64,000 bases of DNA from Dicaeum eximium (taxonomy: Eukaryota > Chordata > Aves > Passeriformes > Dicaeidae), in assembly GCA_013396995.1 (NCBI GenBank), contig VWZP01002415.1:940411-1004410 (forward strand). The letters run 5' to 3'. The position numbers were made by a program, and so were the translations under genes. Below, in pieces: positions 39,801 to 54,800 of this stretch (positions within the stretch are counted from its first letter, which is position 1; each line of letters starts with the position of its first letter). The notes beneath the pieces are model-generated. The model searched no databases and was not told the origin of the DNA. It worked only from the letters and a program-made list of their open reading frames with translations.

Positions 39801-42800
39801 ATTTATAAGTCATTGCCATATCACAAAACTTAAAATAGCTGCATTTCAAATTGTAAAGGCCTTATTTTGAATAGAAATCTTCAGCAACATTACAATTAGT
39901 TTTGATCAAATTAAGACAAAATTCCCCAATAAATTCACTGTCACCTCACAAAATCAGAGTTCAAAAGGAAAACACACAATATACTCATTCACCACTGATG
40001 GGAAGGGGGACGCTTACAGAAATCATTGGAAGTTCTGTGATCTGCTCTGACCATGAGACACTTTGGTTTTGAAGATTTTGTTAAATTTTTTGTAAAAAAT
40101 AAAAACTAGTAATCTTTTATCTAAATATTTCTTAGATAACTGAGAAACCGTCAATACACTTCAGTAACTTTAAGTTATCAGGGACCAAAGTTCTTTTTTT
40201 TTTTTTTACAGGAGATTTTGTTTCCAAACTATGTTATATTTGAAAGAACAGGGAGCCCAGGTCACTTTGGGTCATATTTATTCAAGTTCAGACTTTATTA
40301 GGAACATAAATGCTAATATCTGCCACATAAGGAACAGAAAGTGTTAACTGTTAGGTATTTATATGAAAACAACACATCACTGCTGGTACCATGATTCTTC
40401 CTTCTTGCCATCACAGCAGAACAGTTACAACCAAAGACTCAAAGGTCACAGCTAGTAAGTTTAGCACCATTTGTTCCCTGTTAAAGAGTATCTTCCTTCA
40501 AAATAATCAAAAGAAAGATCCACTCAACCCCATCAAGACTGAGTGAACTCCTTGCTTGCAGAAGCTGACTGCCTAAAATCACTTTCAGATGGCTTTTGAA
40601 TAGTTCCAAGTATGGAGACTCCACAATGTCCCTGGACAACCTGCACCAGTGCTCAGTCACTCTCACAATGAAAATAAATGTGTTTGCTGATGTTCAGAGG
40701 GACTCACCTGTGCCTCTGGTCTTGTCACTGGGCACCAGTAATAGCCTGGCTCTGTCCTCTTCACACCCTCCTCTCAGATAGTTCTATTTAGTGATAAAAT
40801 CCCCTTCTCTAGTCCAGACTGAACAGTCCTGGCTCTCTCAGCCTTTCCTCACAAAAGAGACGCTCCAGTCCCAAAATCATCTTTGTAGCCCTTCAGTGGA
40901 TCCTATTCAATATGTCCATGTCTCTCTTGTATTGAGTAGCCCAGAACTAGACACAGCACTCCCAGCTGTGGCCTCGCCATAAGCAGAGGGGAAAAACTCC
41001 CACCCTGAACCAGCTGGTAATGCTCTGCCTACTGCAGCACAGGATGCCATCAGGATTCTTGGTGACAAAGGCACATTTCTTGCTGAAATCCCCAATGAAG
41101 GTATACAGAAATCTTCCACAACACTATAAAATGACTCATACGTGAATATAATTTATGATGAGAATCAGCATGCCAGATTATCTGAGAAACTGAAATGCTG
41201 AAGTGAGGAGCAAGTGCTTTTATAAGTCATGTTACTTAATAAACAGACAACCTGCAAATTGCAGATAGGTATCTTTCATAAAACTCTTCCATTTAAGCAA
41301 TACTTCTTAAATTCATCATACTCTAGACATTATGTGTTAAACAGGATTTCCATTTGTATTTTGTCACTTGTTGGTTTTGTTTGGTGCATTTTTTATTAAA
41401 AGCTAAAGTCATAGAAAAAAACCCTTTTTGGAAGGGACCCTTGGAGGTACAACCTTTGGCTCAAAGCAATGCCAATCTTCAATAAACTAAGGAGGGAAAT
41501 TCTACAACCTGTCTTCGAAATTTGCTCCAATGCTTGTGAAAATTTTATCCTTATTTCTAATAAAACCTTATTTCCTCACAATCTCAGTCCATTGATTCCT
41601 ACAACCTTTGTGACAAATCTGATTCCATCTTATCTATAAGCATCCCCCACAGTTAGACTCCTTTACAAATCAATAAAATGCCTTCTACCCACCACCTCCC
41701 ATCCAAATGCTCCTTTCCTAAGGATGAAAAACTCATCTTTCTCTGTCTCTCCTTGTAAGAGCATTTGTTCCTGCCCCTTAATGATCTTGTTCATCCTCTG
41801 CTCAACTTAAATTGGTATTTCAATGCTTTTCTTTTATTGGGAACCCAATATGCTGCTTATTTATACAACATAATTTATTTGAACTATATTTTTGTAGAAC
41901 ACCAGGAGGGTAATGAAATGTAGCTGTCTATAGCTACACAACAGCCCAGACTCAGATACAACATATTTTCTGAATTTTTACAAGCTAAGTCTTTTTACCA
42001 ATTCCTTACTGTCTTTTCTTCTCAGAAAAAATTTCATGAGAAACAATAACTATATAGTGTGACTGGAATGCCAAGTAATGGCGCTGAAAGGCCAGCACTG
42101 AAATCCAGTTTTAGGTATAATAATTGCCAAAATCCTGCCTTTAGCTCTTCCATGGGACTCTGAGATCAGGATAGTAGCAGCTGGCAGAGAATTATAATGA
42201 TGGGAGAGGTTCATCTCTTCTCTAAACTATTGTTTATACTTTTAAAAGTAACTTCCTACACAGTACAGATGGCTGAAATAAAAATTAAAGCTTAAAGGTT
42301 GACCCTAAAAAGATAATTTCTTATAATTCAGACCCCAGTACTTAATCAGACTCCCAATCCTGATGGACTCCCCACACTGGGGAAGAGACACCCACAGACT
42401 GTACTGAAGTTGATCTCTCTTTAAGCTCACAGTGCTTCATTCAAATATATCAAAAGAATACAGATAATTTTGGAAGAGTTTACAATCTTAGAAATGTGAT
42501 GGCAAAATTATGGCTACGAAAAGATCATTAAAATTCTTCTCAGCCATGTTATAAAAAATTTTAAAAAATAAAATTCAAAGTTCAATGAATTGTGTGAAGC
42601 ATTCACTGAGGACAACTTCTCCAGTGTCTTCCATTATCTAGCACAGCTTTAGAAATGCAGTTTCTCTCATTGAACATGTCTTCACTCAGGCTCAAGTACA
42701 AAGAAGAAAGACAAACTGGTAAATTGTTATCCTAGCTGCAGATATTCAGATGCTGAGTTGATGCCACCTCAGTTAAAATTTTCTGACGGGATCAGGAGAT

Positions 42801-45800
42801 GTGAAATGGTCTCTGAAGATAACTGCACAAAGTCCTGAGGAGAGTATCAAAATATTAAATATTAAAACCCAAATACTAAAAACAAACCAATTAAAAAGTA
42901 CTACTACCCACAGTTATCTCTGCAGACATTCTGAAATAATTTCAAGTAACAGACCTATCTTACCATCACACCTGTAACACTGTCGGTCTTATCACACAAC
43001 TTATTTTTCAGACAGAAAGCCTGAAAAATACTTCAAAAATACTCTTAATTTAAAACAAGACTGTAACAGAGGGAGGACCTGTTCAAACAAAGTTTTTCTT
43101 TTCTAAAATGAAACTCTCTTGCTCCAGCTTCTCTAGCTGTCTTTGCAAAAAACCAAAACCTATATGCATATGGACACTCTCTTACAAGCTGCTCAGTCAT
43201 ATACTCTAAGTGGTATAGGAAAATCTTCCTCTCAAGAGAGAAAACAGATTTTGGAAGGCAGGCAAACTTGTACTCAAGATAATGAACTAACTTGTTTCCA
43301 AATTCCAAAACAAAGTATTTAATTTCCTTCCTGCAAAATCAATTTTATTCCTTATGGAGTATCTGTTGCAGGAAAGGATGCTGTCTGTGTAATATATCTT
43401 TTTAGTGGAGGTGATTACTTTGGGTACAAAACATCCTGTACTAACATTGCTCCCAACACTGGGTAATACGGACAGTAGAGCTGTATCTGTCATCCAGGAA
43501 GAATGGCAGGCTTGCTAAACTTGTATCATCATCCCCTCTGAAACACAGTAAAAATCACTGCTAAAACTGATAGTTTATTAGATCAAAGGTACCGTCAACA
43601 ATATCAATTCTGCCTGATAGTATTAACAGGAAAATGTTTTACAAGTTCTACCACTGGGCATCCATTTAACTTCCAGCACCAGCTACGCTGTAAAACTGTG
43701 CACATAATTTATCTTGCGACCTGTGTGTGGGAAGCATAATCCAGGCAAAACTTCTCACAGTCTGACAAAATGCTGTGATTTGCACTGTTCAGATGATTGA
43801 ACAAACAGACTTTAGGCAATCATTGACAATAGTTGTTATCCTCAAACATGCTAAAGTGTAACACGACATGAGAGCAACCTATTGCTTTAAGACCAGATTT
43901 GATGGAATACAAGAAAACGAACAATTACTACATTTTAAACTTGTCCACATCTTATCCATTAGGCTTCAGTATTATTAAAGTTCACTTTTATCTTTCACAC
44001 TTTTAGCAATTTCTCTACAAAACACTCTTAATGCTTCCATGGTGTCCATGGTAATGTCTTTGCTTACATATAACTTAAATAGACATTAATTCCAATTAGG
44101 TGAAGTAAACCAAAAACAGCCATTCATAATTCCTCAAGTTACTGTCATCTTTTCTTTTACATAGCAATCAACAGCCTTCAAACAGTTTCCAGTTTAAGTC
44201 GGTCACATGCAGTTGATGACAGATAGGTGTGCCAACAAATTCTCTTTTCCACATCATGGCAAAAACAATTTAATTACCCCCAATAATATGCACAATATAC
44301 AAAAAAAAGTATTTAATAATAATTCCAACAATGTAGATTTGATAACTTAGCATGTTTCTTTTCAGTGCAAATGTATTGCTACTACTGTGCAAGGCTTCCT
44401 AAAGTTTATTCTAATATTTTTTCTATACTATAAAAACCCTTTGATTATGACACACACTGTAATGCCCTCCAAAAGACTCACCTCAGACAGAAAATATGCT
44501 AGGAAAAGAAAATAGGATTGTATGAAACTGTGCTGGTTTTACAATATCGTATTGTATTTAATACCAAAACAGAAAGGAATGTTGTTTAAAAACTTGCAGC
44601 ACAAAATTTTTTAAAACATTCTAATTTTAGGTGCCTGTTTGTTACTTAATTGCTTAAGATGCATTTGCCCAGTTTGCAATATTTGTTTTTCCACTAAGAA
44701 AGTAGCTGATGAAGGTGTTTTCTGATGGTTCTTTTACATAAAAACTACTATAGTGAAAAACCAGCATGAGCCCTGGGACACCTACCAGCTCCTAGTACTC
44801 TGCCTATGTTCAGCATGCCACGTCCTTGACACGCAACATCACTTACCACAGGTAGACAACACATTGTTAATAATGTCACAAATAACTTTTAAGGTTTTCT
44901 CTGCAGCTGCTGAAAGAATTCAGAGACAACTTAAAGTTAAATGCTGAAGCTGTTTTTCCTATTTTGCTCTTCAAAGCCCTAAACTAGAAAATCCCTCGAG
45001 TGAAAAGTCAGAGAACGGCTACCATCCCTTCTAGGGTTAAAAGATGCTTTTGTAAGATTTTTAGGTCAGATTAACCTTTTGCTCACAATAGGGCCGGTTA
45101 TTGGTTTTATTTTTTACTGTCTTTAACACAGGTAAAAAAATCAATATGAAGCGAGACAAAGGGCTCTGGAGGCCCTGGCTGCACCAGCTTTTGGTTTGGC
45201 TCATACACAATCCTACAACATGCTGAGGCTGGGAAGGATTAGCCTGCTTGTGTTGAGTAAACCGATGATACTCAATAAACAGTTTCTGTTGTAAACCCCT
45301 TAGGACGTGCAAAGCCACACTAGTTGGCATTAGACCAGATAAGCTGCCGAACCAGCTGTAATCTCATTTAGACCTGAGCTGATCCTCCTGTCCTTTCATT
45401 CCACAGGATCAAAGCAAACCACTGAGGAGGCAGCTGTATTATAGCAGCAGTGCTTGCTGGATGCGGCAAACATTTCATAAATTCCTCTCCTTGAAGCAAG
45501 CCTGCACATAATCTACCCAGAGCCAGTTCAATCAATGGATTTCTGAATTCATTAGTCTTATTATTACAGGATAACTGTTTTCTCCACATAGTGTTGTAGC
45601 TGTTGCAAGCCAACTTTGCAAAACAGCTCTTATTGCTGACCATTTCTTTCTGGTAATGTGCCTTTGCATTTTTGCAGTGCCACATGAAAATGATTTAAGT
45701 CACTTCAATGCAGTATATTTTTTAAAGACAAGAAATAAAACCAATTCGCGAATATTCAAGTAGGAAGCCTTGAAATATAGTACACTCTCCCAAGCATAAT

Positions 45801-48800
45801 TACTGGCTACCTGTTTGAATGCTTCCATGCATCAGTAATAATGACCAATGTTTTCTGAGCTCAAATGATAACAGCAAAAGTAGAGATTATATCACTGTAG
45901 CTGCATAAATACAGACAAAAAATGCAGATGCGAAAGCAGTAATTCTAAGACAGATTTCTATTTGCCTTTTACTCTTTGTGTTCTCTGGAAGTAAAAGGAA
46001 AAAATATTTTCATTGTTGAATAAATGAATAGCACAACTTAGGAAAACTGGAAAACCACATAAGCAACAAGTCTTTTTAAACTAAGCAAAAATGAAAACCA
46101 AGGCACTGGATCAAATAAGACTAGAAGGTGCAACATTTGATTTCTGTATCACATTTGGAGTTTTCACTCCAGTTGCAATTATAGATAAAAAATATTATAG
46201 AATAACCCTAGAGCTTTAGAAGAACAGAATATGTAATTCAGAAAATGCATCAACTGATCCATTTCCCACCAGTGAACTCTGCAATATAGCACATATTCAC
46301 AGATAAACAAAGTAAAATTAGATTTTTTTTACTTAAAATGGAATGAGAAAATTATCACTGTATTTTTCAGTCATTTTAAGTGCTAATTATATTAATCATT
46401 AATGTAAAGACTTAAGTTTTCTGAAACAGCTGCATTGGGAAAAAAAAACCCAAAATGGATGTAATAAGAATTATGCACCACAGCAGCAATTTTTTTAGGT
46501 CATATACAAGTAACATTACTGATTCTTGGATCACTCCTTGAGGAATGAGTAGTAACCAGAGAAAAAAGTTTGGTCTGAAAAATAGGGAAGGCCAGGTAAC
46601 CCTTACGGTTAAGGTAAAAATAGCAGTGTTTGTGACTTACTGTTATTTGCAGCCAGTATAAATATGTAGCACATTCACACACAAACTGAAAAGTCAGGAA
46701 GATTCCTCACAGAGCATTGCTCTGAGTTTACAGAGCACAAGAGAAAGATCTGTATCATTTTTGCAGGCACACCCCACCCTACACTGCACAGATCCATTGA
46801 ACATCTGTATCTGGCTGCTCATGTTTTTATAAGAGTATAAAAAAAAGTTCTTGTAATAAAAAGATACAATGAAGTACAACAAAATCTAAGTTTAACACAT
46901 GCAAATGATTTTTAACAGATTACAGAGAGGAGATGGTAGTATGAAACTTTTTCAAGCACTACAGCACAGATGTGCTACAGCATGTCACAGGCAGCTGGCA
47001 AAGATGAACAAAAGGTATTTGCACCTATCATCTACAGATGTGTAAAAAACTCACCACACATCTCTTCCTCAATCACTTAGAAACCATCTGATGTGCTAGT
47101 TAATGATTCCCCTCTCTCCACTTCATTCTTCAGACATAAAGGGGTCCCATTTAACATAATCACTTAATAACAGCAAAGTGATGGGTATCAGAACTCTAAT
47201 TCTTCTAATATTTGCAAAATCCAGCTCTTTGTAATAATAATAACACCATGATAGCAAACTGTAAAACTGTGTAATTATACTTTAATTGTATTGTGAGGCA
47301 TGCATTAATCACAAAGTTTAAGTACCAAGGATGGAATTATAATAATTCTGTAAAACAAATTTAAGCTAGCTAAGTAGGTCAGAACCACTAGCATGCAACA
47401 GGAGACCTCTGGGAATTTATCAGTTAATGGCTATTTATGTGCAAATGAGTGCCCTCCAACCCTCCCAAATCCTGTGTAGCTGAAGGGTATTTCTGTTAAC
47501 CAGGAGCATGCTTAACTGCTGAGGCATAAATTAAACCATTTATTGGAATGATTTTAATTCTTCTCTCCCCCCACCCACTCTAACTACTCCCCTCCACCCT
47601 CACTAGCAGCACAATTTACAGTATTAATTTACATGGAGATAGGATTGCTGAAGAGTTTTCAGAAATTACTCTGTTTCAAGAAAGAGCAGGAAAAAGAGAA
47701 TAGGGAAAAAAGAGTGAGACACAAACTTTTAGTAAGGGACAGCAACAATGCTACACTTAATCTTCAAATATTGGCAGGTCGAGCTGTTAGAAATTCCAGA
47801 GGTTCAGTATCACAGCAGTGCAGTGGAAATGCTTTCATAACGAACTTTAATGAAATGAAATGCTGTTTTACGTCCTCACAGAATCATAGAACTTTTTGGT
47901 TGGAAAAGACCTTTAAGATCATCAAGTCCAAACATTAACCCAGCACTGCCAAGTCCACCAGTAAACGATTTCCCCAAGTGCCACATTTCCTTTTTTTAAA
48001 TACCTTCTGGGCAGCCTATTCTAGTGCTTGACAACCCTTTCCACGAAGAAATTTTTTTCCTAATATCCAATCTAAACTTTACCTGGTGCAACTTGATGCC
48101 ATTTTCTTATCTCATATTCTAAATTTGGAGAAGCCAATGGAGCTCAAGGGGGACTGCATCCACTGTATTTTCTGTCGTAATGTTCAGACTGTACACATAT
48201 CAAAGGTTTTCTTTCAGGAAAGAAAACAACAAAAATTTCTTGGCTGCAAGAAAAGAACACCTTCAATTTTTGAGTTTGACTTGGAAAAAGCTAGTCATTT
48301 TTCATGTCTTGGGAAAATAGATACCTTTACAAGCTACTCAGAATCAAGATGTATTGAATTTTCACTTTGATGTAAAATGGGGATGATTTACAGACAATAT
48401 AAATGATTTCTCAACACTTATAATCATAGCAGTAATTCAGTACAGCAAGGCAAGATAATGTAAGCATAACCTCAAGATTCACTTTTAGGCTTCTAATTTC
48501 ATATGCTTGGGGTTTCTTTTTTTTTTTCCAAAGTGCACGCACACATATTCTTGCAAAGCCTAGGGTCCCAGAACAATAAAACAGCAAAAATCTGATTATC
48601 CTAGCATCAATTAACCACAGCTCCCTGTTACCCTAAACAGGGTCACATGTCCCCAGTGCCTAATAATTATATTGTAAAATCCCTTGATTGCCTGAATATA
48701 TTCACTCTCCCTATGCTGTTTGGATGACCATGGTTGTGTTACAGTTAATTATTATTTAAGAGAGGATCACAGTACCTTACTTTTTCTGATGTCATCTTTG

Positions 48801-51800
48801 CACCTAATACAGAAGTCCACACAAATGTAACACACTGGACAAATACACACAGTTTTTCCTCACCAACTCAAGCTGTTGTAGAATACTCTTTAATATAAAT
48901 AGGTAAGGTGTGAATCAGAGGAATTCCCTAGGAGCAAATCTTTAGCAGCTCTAAAATATTTTTAATAGGCGGATATGTGGAACACTTACTAAAGTATTTC
49001 CAAAGGCACATCTCCAATAGCTAAACAATATATTCCTGTCCAGAAAAACAAAAGAATATCAATGAAAATATTCAATTTTATTCTCGTGGTTGACTTTTTG
49101 TAAGGAAAACAAGACTGCAAAAAGCAGTAGAAGGAAACCTCGAGCACATCTGTACTTGCCTGTTCTTCCCTTCTCTTGCCCCCCAGTAAAGGTTGACACA
49201 TCCCTGGCAGCAGGATGCTCCTGCTGCGTGCACAATGGCTGCTGTGGCTGCCTGTGCAGCCCCTGCATTACCACAGAGAGAGCCAGGAGCTTTCTGCCTC
49301 TTAACACAGATTTGCAAGCATGCACATTAAACCAGACACTTCATTCAAGCCTTTGATAACAGCCAGAAATTAATGAATGAACAGAACTATCTGACCAAAA
49401 ATAAGTTCACTCCAGTATTTTTAGAAGCATTAGCACATCTGCATTATCAGAGCCTGTGACAAGCCCACGGTTACCTCCCCCTTCCCTACAGTGAGGGGCT
49501 GCAGCTTGGATTATGTCTGCACCTTACAGTCATTGGCAGGGACTCAGCGTTGCCCTCAGGCTTTAATTAACCCCAATTAGAGATAAACAGGGCCTTCTGG
49601 TTGTGAAAGAGGAAATAGACAGTACCTTCAGCTTATCAGACAACTAAGTAAACCACAAACTGCTTTTACCCTTCTCTACTTGCTCCTCTCAAAAAAAAAA
49701 AAAGTTAGGAAGAGGCCCCCACAAGACCCTGAGAAGATGCACACGTTGCAACAATGAACATGTTGCAGAATATGCCTTCCTCTTTCCAGTTTGTTTTTAG
49801 GAAGGATATATATGGTGGCCTACTATTTTGGGCTCATTTCCCATTAGACACATTTTCACTGTCCCTGTTTTAGTGCCACTGTAAAGAAAGCTGGAGCATT
49901 TAGCCACTGGCAATTAGTGACACTTGGACTTGCTCCAAGCCAAATAAAACATGGCAATGCACATCTACATGCCCTGTATCAATGCCTAAAAAAGCATTTG
50001 CAAAGTGATTTTCTAGACAGATTTTAAGACTCAAACATGAAACCACCGAAAACCCATCACCCTTTTTAGCAAGGTCACTGTCCAGTGCATACAGTATAAG
50101 CCATCTTTACATTCCCACCCCAGAAATTCCAAGAACAAGTAGGCTACAGTAGCACTAAACAGGTTCAAATTTTCTTCCCAACAGAAGAGGGAAGTTTAAA
50201 AAAGCTCTAGAAAAAGAAAATCAGTTCAATTCCACAGGTTGCTCTGGAAGCCTGCAAGAATGCTACATTTGCAGCCTGCTCTAAATAACCACTTTAAACT
50301 TCCGTCCAAAATAAACCAATTCTGTCTTAACTAGCATGAAGAACAGCAGAAAACCTGTAACATCCTTTTACATACTGGGTAACTTCTAACAAGTCTCCCC
50401 TCAACTCTTCCTAGCTGAAATCCCTTCCAAACTTATACAAACTGCCTACTCTAGTCATTAATTCTGTGACTCTCTCCAATTTTCAATTTATTCATAAATA
50501 TTTTGTAAAATGACATATCCAGAACTGCATACAGAACGCTGCATATAAAGACAGAATAAGCAGTTCTTCTCACCTGCAGGAGTTTTATTAAAACACTTCA
50601 CAACAATATTTTTTGTTGCTATTTTTTCCTAAAGCAGAGTCACATTAGGTCCTGCTTTGTAATATCATACAGGTCCTGTGCATAAAAAAGTCACTGTTAA
50701 AAGTTAGCCAATAGATTTCAGTCAAATTTCAGATTTTCTTGCAGATACTATGGTCTTAGAAACTCACATAAATAAACACCCTGTAAACAGAGCTGAAAAC
50801 AAACGTTCGAGGTTCACTTCTCACTCCTTGCAAGATACAAGGGAACCCACTTCAAAAACAATTCCATTCACAAACAATTCCAGTTTTTCCCCCTGCACGA
50901 GGTGGCAATTGTGCTAGTGCAGGGCAATACTGGACCTTGCAGGAATCTGTGCTGAGCAGGCAGGCAGCAAAGTCTACAAGCAAGGGCAGAAATGGGGTAA
51001 CAGCAATGGCAGCTACCTCACTTCAACCAACCCCAGATGTGGAGATCCCCTGTTTCTCTCACCTCCCCATACTTTGCCAATATGGCTGCAAGTCAAGCAT
51101 TCCATGTTCTATTTCCATGTGTTCTTCCCAATTTCAGTTCTTGGCCTTCACTGTTTCCTCTTGTTGATGGTAATTTATTTCAAAATATCAAAGTAATTTT
51201 AAATTCTGGTTTTGTTTTCCATTTGAACACAGAGAAATACCCTCTCATTTCTGGCTACATACAGACTCAAACCCTAAATTTTTTTCATCTAGTACAACTA
51301 CTTGTGCTAAACAGTTCTTCATTTCAGTGCTCTGAACAAATACCATTAAACACTGATACTATGATTACACAAGTACCACTGAAGCCTTACACTACTGATG
51401 ATTTTTATGAACATTTTCTCTCTTATTCATAGACTCACACCATTTTATAGAATAACTGTTTGTACTTTCAAGGCTGCTGTTTTCTTTTTTCTGCCTTTTC
51501 TTTTGTTAGGGTACTCAGGAATGAGTACACTAGAAGTTGTTTATGTCCAAGAAGAAATTCAATCATAAGCAAAAGCATCCTAGGGGATGAAGAATCAAAC
51601 AGTATATACCCAGAAAAACACTAAAGAGTAAGTGGAAAACACAATGTATTGAGATTCATGCCTTCTCTTAACTTGGTCATTGCTTTCAAGAGAACACACC
51701 AAATTGTTTCTGCTGATTAGACAGTCTCAGAAGTTGGCAGCAAGGGTTGATGCTGGTAGGTTACAGCTGTCAGTAACAGAATCTGAAACAAATTTGGAGA

Positions 51801-54800
51801 AAACTAAGCAAGTGGCTATTTCTATCACTGTAGCTACTACCCAGTTTCCGAAGTATGAGTGATGCTGGGGGGGAGCAAAACCCAAAAGCTTTTTCTACTG
51901 AACCACTGAACTGAATCTTTCAGAACTGCACAAAGTGCTTCAATCTATGTTGTGTCCAGCATCCAGCAGTTGCTTTCCTTGCTTTTCATTTTCCTCCATT
52001 AAGACAAGCGCATTTATCTGTTTGGTTAGCATAAGGCCTCTCCTTGGAGTTCTCCACTTTAAAGGTCAACTTTCTTTAAAACACATAGGCACAAATTAAT
52101 TCTCCTCTCCAGAGATATCAACTCGGCTAGCAATAGAGAGAAGAGCGCAAAGGGAAACATTCTGGGTGAAGCAGAGCCCGATGTGTCTGGTTCAGTGCAC
52201 ATAATTGACTCATCTAAACATTCTTGACACATCCAAGACAGTGGCTTGCCGTTGTCCCAAAACGTACACTTGCTATTTAATCAGTCAGGTTTCTGATTCT
52301 CTGCTGAGAGCCCACAAACCGCGGGCACAGCTGGGCACTTGTGCGGGCGAGCTGCGGGCCCGGAGCCAGCTCCCCGCGGCTGCTCCATCCTCCCGCGCAG
52401 GCTGGCGGTAGGAGGCAGCATTGGCTCTGCCAGCAGCAGCTCCGCGCCGCAAAGTACTTGGGAGCGGGCTTCATTCTTCTGTCATTATATAAGCAAGATG
52501 ACACTGTTCTCTAATCCAGCCAAAGCTGATAAGTACCATCAACCTGTCACTTCCTACATTTCAAATTCTAACATTGCAGCATCAAAGAGTTTTTACATTT
52601 CGATTTCTTTTGCTGGCAGCGGTCGGTAGCCTCTCATTCTCCCACGGTGTTCTAATGCAGCATTTGCACACCGGGGTTACTCCCAGCCTGAATAGCAGGT
52701 CATCCCCTACTCACTGAGCTCATCTGCGGCCCATGTGCTAGGCAATTTAGATCCAATCAGCCCTTATTTAGCTCAAGAGTAATGAGCAGCATAGTGACAC
52801 AGACTTAAGCCTGACCCTCAGGACACTGCTCATCAAGCAGTAAAACTGTGACAAAATCATTCATCTTCCACCCGCTGGCAAGAAATAATACTCGCACTCA
52901 CTGTATTACTTTTTCAAGACATAGGGAAAAAAAAAGGTCCTGAATTTTCATGATGTGAGACATTAATTTGCAGAAAGCTGAATTCCCTTAAACCCCCCTG
53001 TTGCTATGAGCTCACCAGGGGGAAATAGGCCTTAGGAGACTGAAATGGAATAAAGAAAATTGCTTCAGCTTTCTGTTCATTTTAAATAAGCCTTAAATCT
53101 GACATGAGATATCCTAAAGAGAGAAGAAATATAGATCTTGTAAGGTAACGAAGAAACAATCAAAATTAAGAGATTAGAAGGCTACTTGCATATAATGATT
53201 TTATTGGCAAAAATATTTCTTTTGTTTAACATCCACAACAAAAAAAACTCACTCCATATGAAAAGCCATTTCCACACCGCATGTGAAGAATAAACGGAAA
53301 ACTGAGATGAAAGTTAATTTAGGGAAAATAGTTTCAGAATTGAGATACTTCCATCAGAAAACAAATCTGTGCTTTATGTCCTTCAGGGAGCACATACTTC
53401 TCTAAACAACTGCAGGGTCCCAAGCAGCAGGTTCACAGCATACCTGGATATGGTTTTACTCTTTTTTTCATGGATTTACTCTTTCACAACAGAAGTCTTG
53501 TACTGTCGTCAGGTAGGCTACAGAAAGCTTATGTGGATTAATTTTTGGAAGATAAAATGGATACAATGGAACACAAAAAGTGTTTCCATCTGTAGCACAG
53601 GGGATTGAACTGTGCATCTTCATGATCCATGTCTGAGTACTAGACTTGAGTAAGTTGCTTTAACTTTGGGTGTCTACCAAGACTGATTTTTTTTGGGCAT
53701 CAACAATTACAAGGTTTTTTGATAGTTTTAAATGTTTCCGTTTGTTCCAAAGTGATTCTAGAATAGAACAGTAGAATAGAATATTCTATTATAATATAAA
53801 AGATTATTCTAATATAATAGAAGGGCTGTAGAATGACAATTCTAATCCAAGTGCCTAAGTAATTCAGAGCTGATCAAGAGCTAAACCAAATTATTAAGGG
53901 TGTTGTCCAATTGCCTCCTAAACACTGACAGGCTTGAGGTAACAACCACTTCTCTAGAAAGTTTGTTCCAGTGCTTGACCATTCTCTCAGTAAAGAAATG
54001 CTTCCTCATGTCCAGTCTAAGCCCTCCTCTGTTGCAGCTTGGAACCATTGCCACATGTCCTCATAGTGGAGCCCAGAAGAAGATCTCAGCACCTCCCTCT
54101 CTACTTCCCCTTTGCAGGAATCTGTAGAGAGCAATGGGGTCATGCCTCAGCCTCCTTTTCTCCAAACCAGACAAGCCCCAAAACCTCAGCCACCCCTCAT
54201 AGGACATCCCTTCCTATTGTTGTCCTCCTTCTAAGGCAGATGCTCTCTATTACATCCTAAACATCAACATGAAATTACTGTTATTCACTTGATCAACTTT
54301 CACGTGTCCACGTACTGATTCACGAAAATGGGCACTGAGAAGGGAACTGAGTATTCTTGCAAACCTGAACTAGTGACAGACATATACAGGAACTTTCTAT
54401 ATGCAAAGTATTTAGGGACACATTTCCAGTGCATGCTCCTGTCTCATTTCATTCCTTTGTACAGTAATACTCTTAGTGCAGAGGAGAAACAATCAAAACA
54501 GACATTAGTTTTAGCTAGTCAAGTTTGAAGGTCAGAATACAAGGGACACATTTGTAAAACATTATTTTAGTCTCCAATAAAAACCTGAAAAAAAAACCTC
54601 AAATCCCACAAAGTAAGAAGAAGAAAAGAAAATTCAGTGATAATTACCAAAACCACACCTTAAGGCAACAACTGTATCTAAGAACACATACTGTATTCCC
54701 TCAGAAGGTGGTAAGAGATTATTTTTAAGGATTTAGACATAGGAAACCTCTCAAAATGCTGCTATATTCTAAAGCTGTGCTTGCTTCTCATGCATTAGAG

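Noticed and set aside
49200..49290. Cysteine-rich plus-strand peptide (CSCCVHNGCCGCLC)
   Set aside because: Arises from a CTG/TGC-rich stretch; no signal peptide, no start context, no spacing pattern of a known cysteine-rich family.
51037..51432. 131-codon plus-strand open frame
   Set aside because: Antisense to MMS22L, unrecognised, low-complexity hydrophobic and serine-rich composition.
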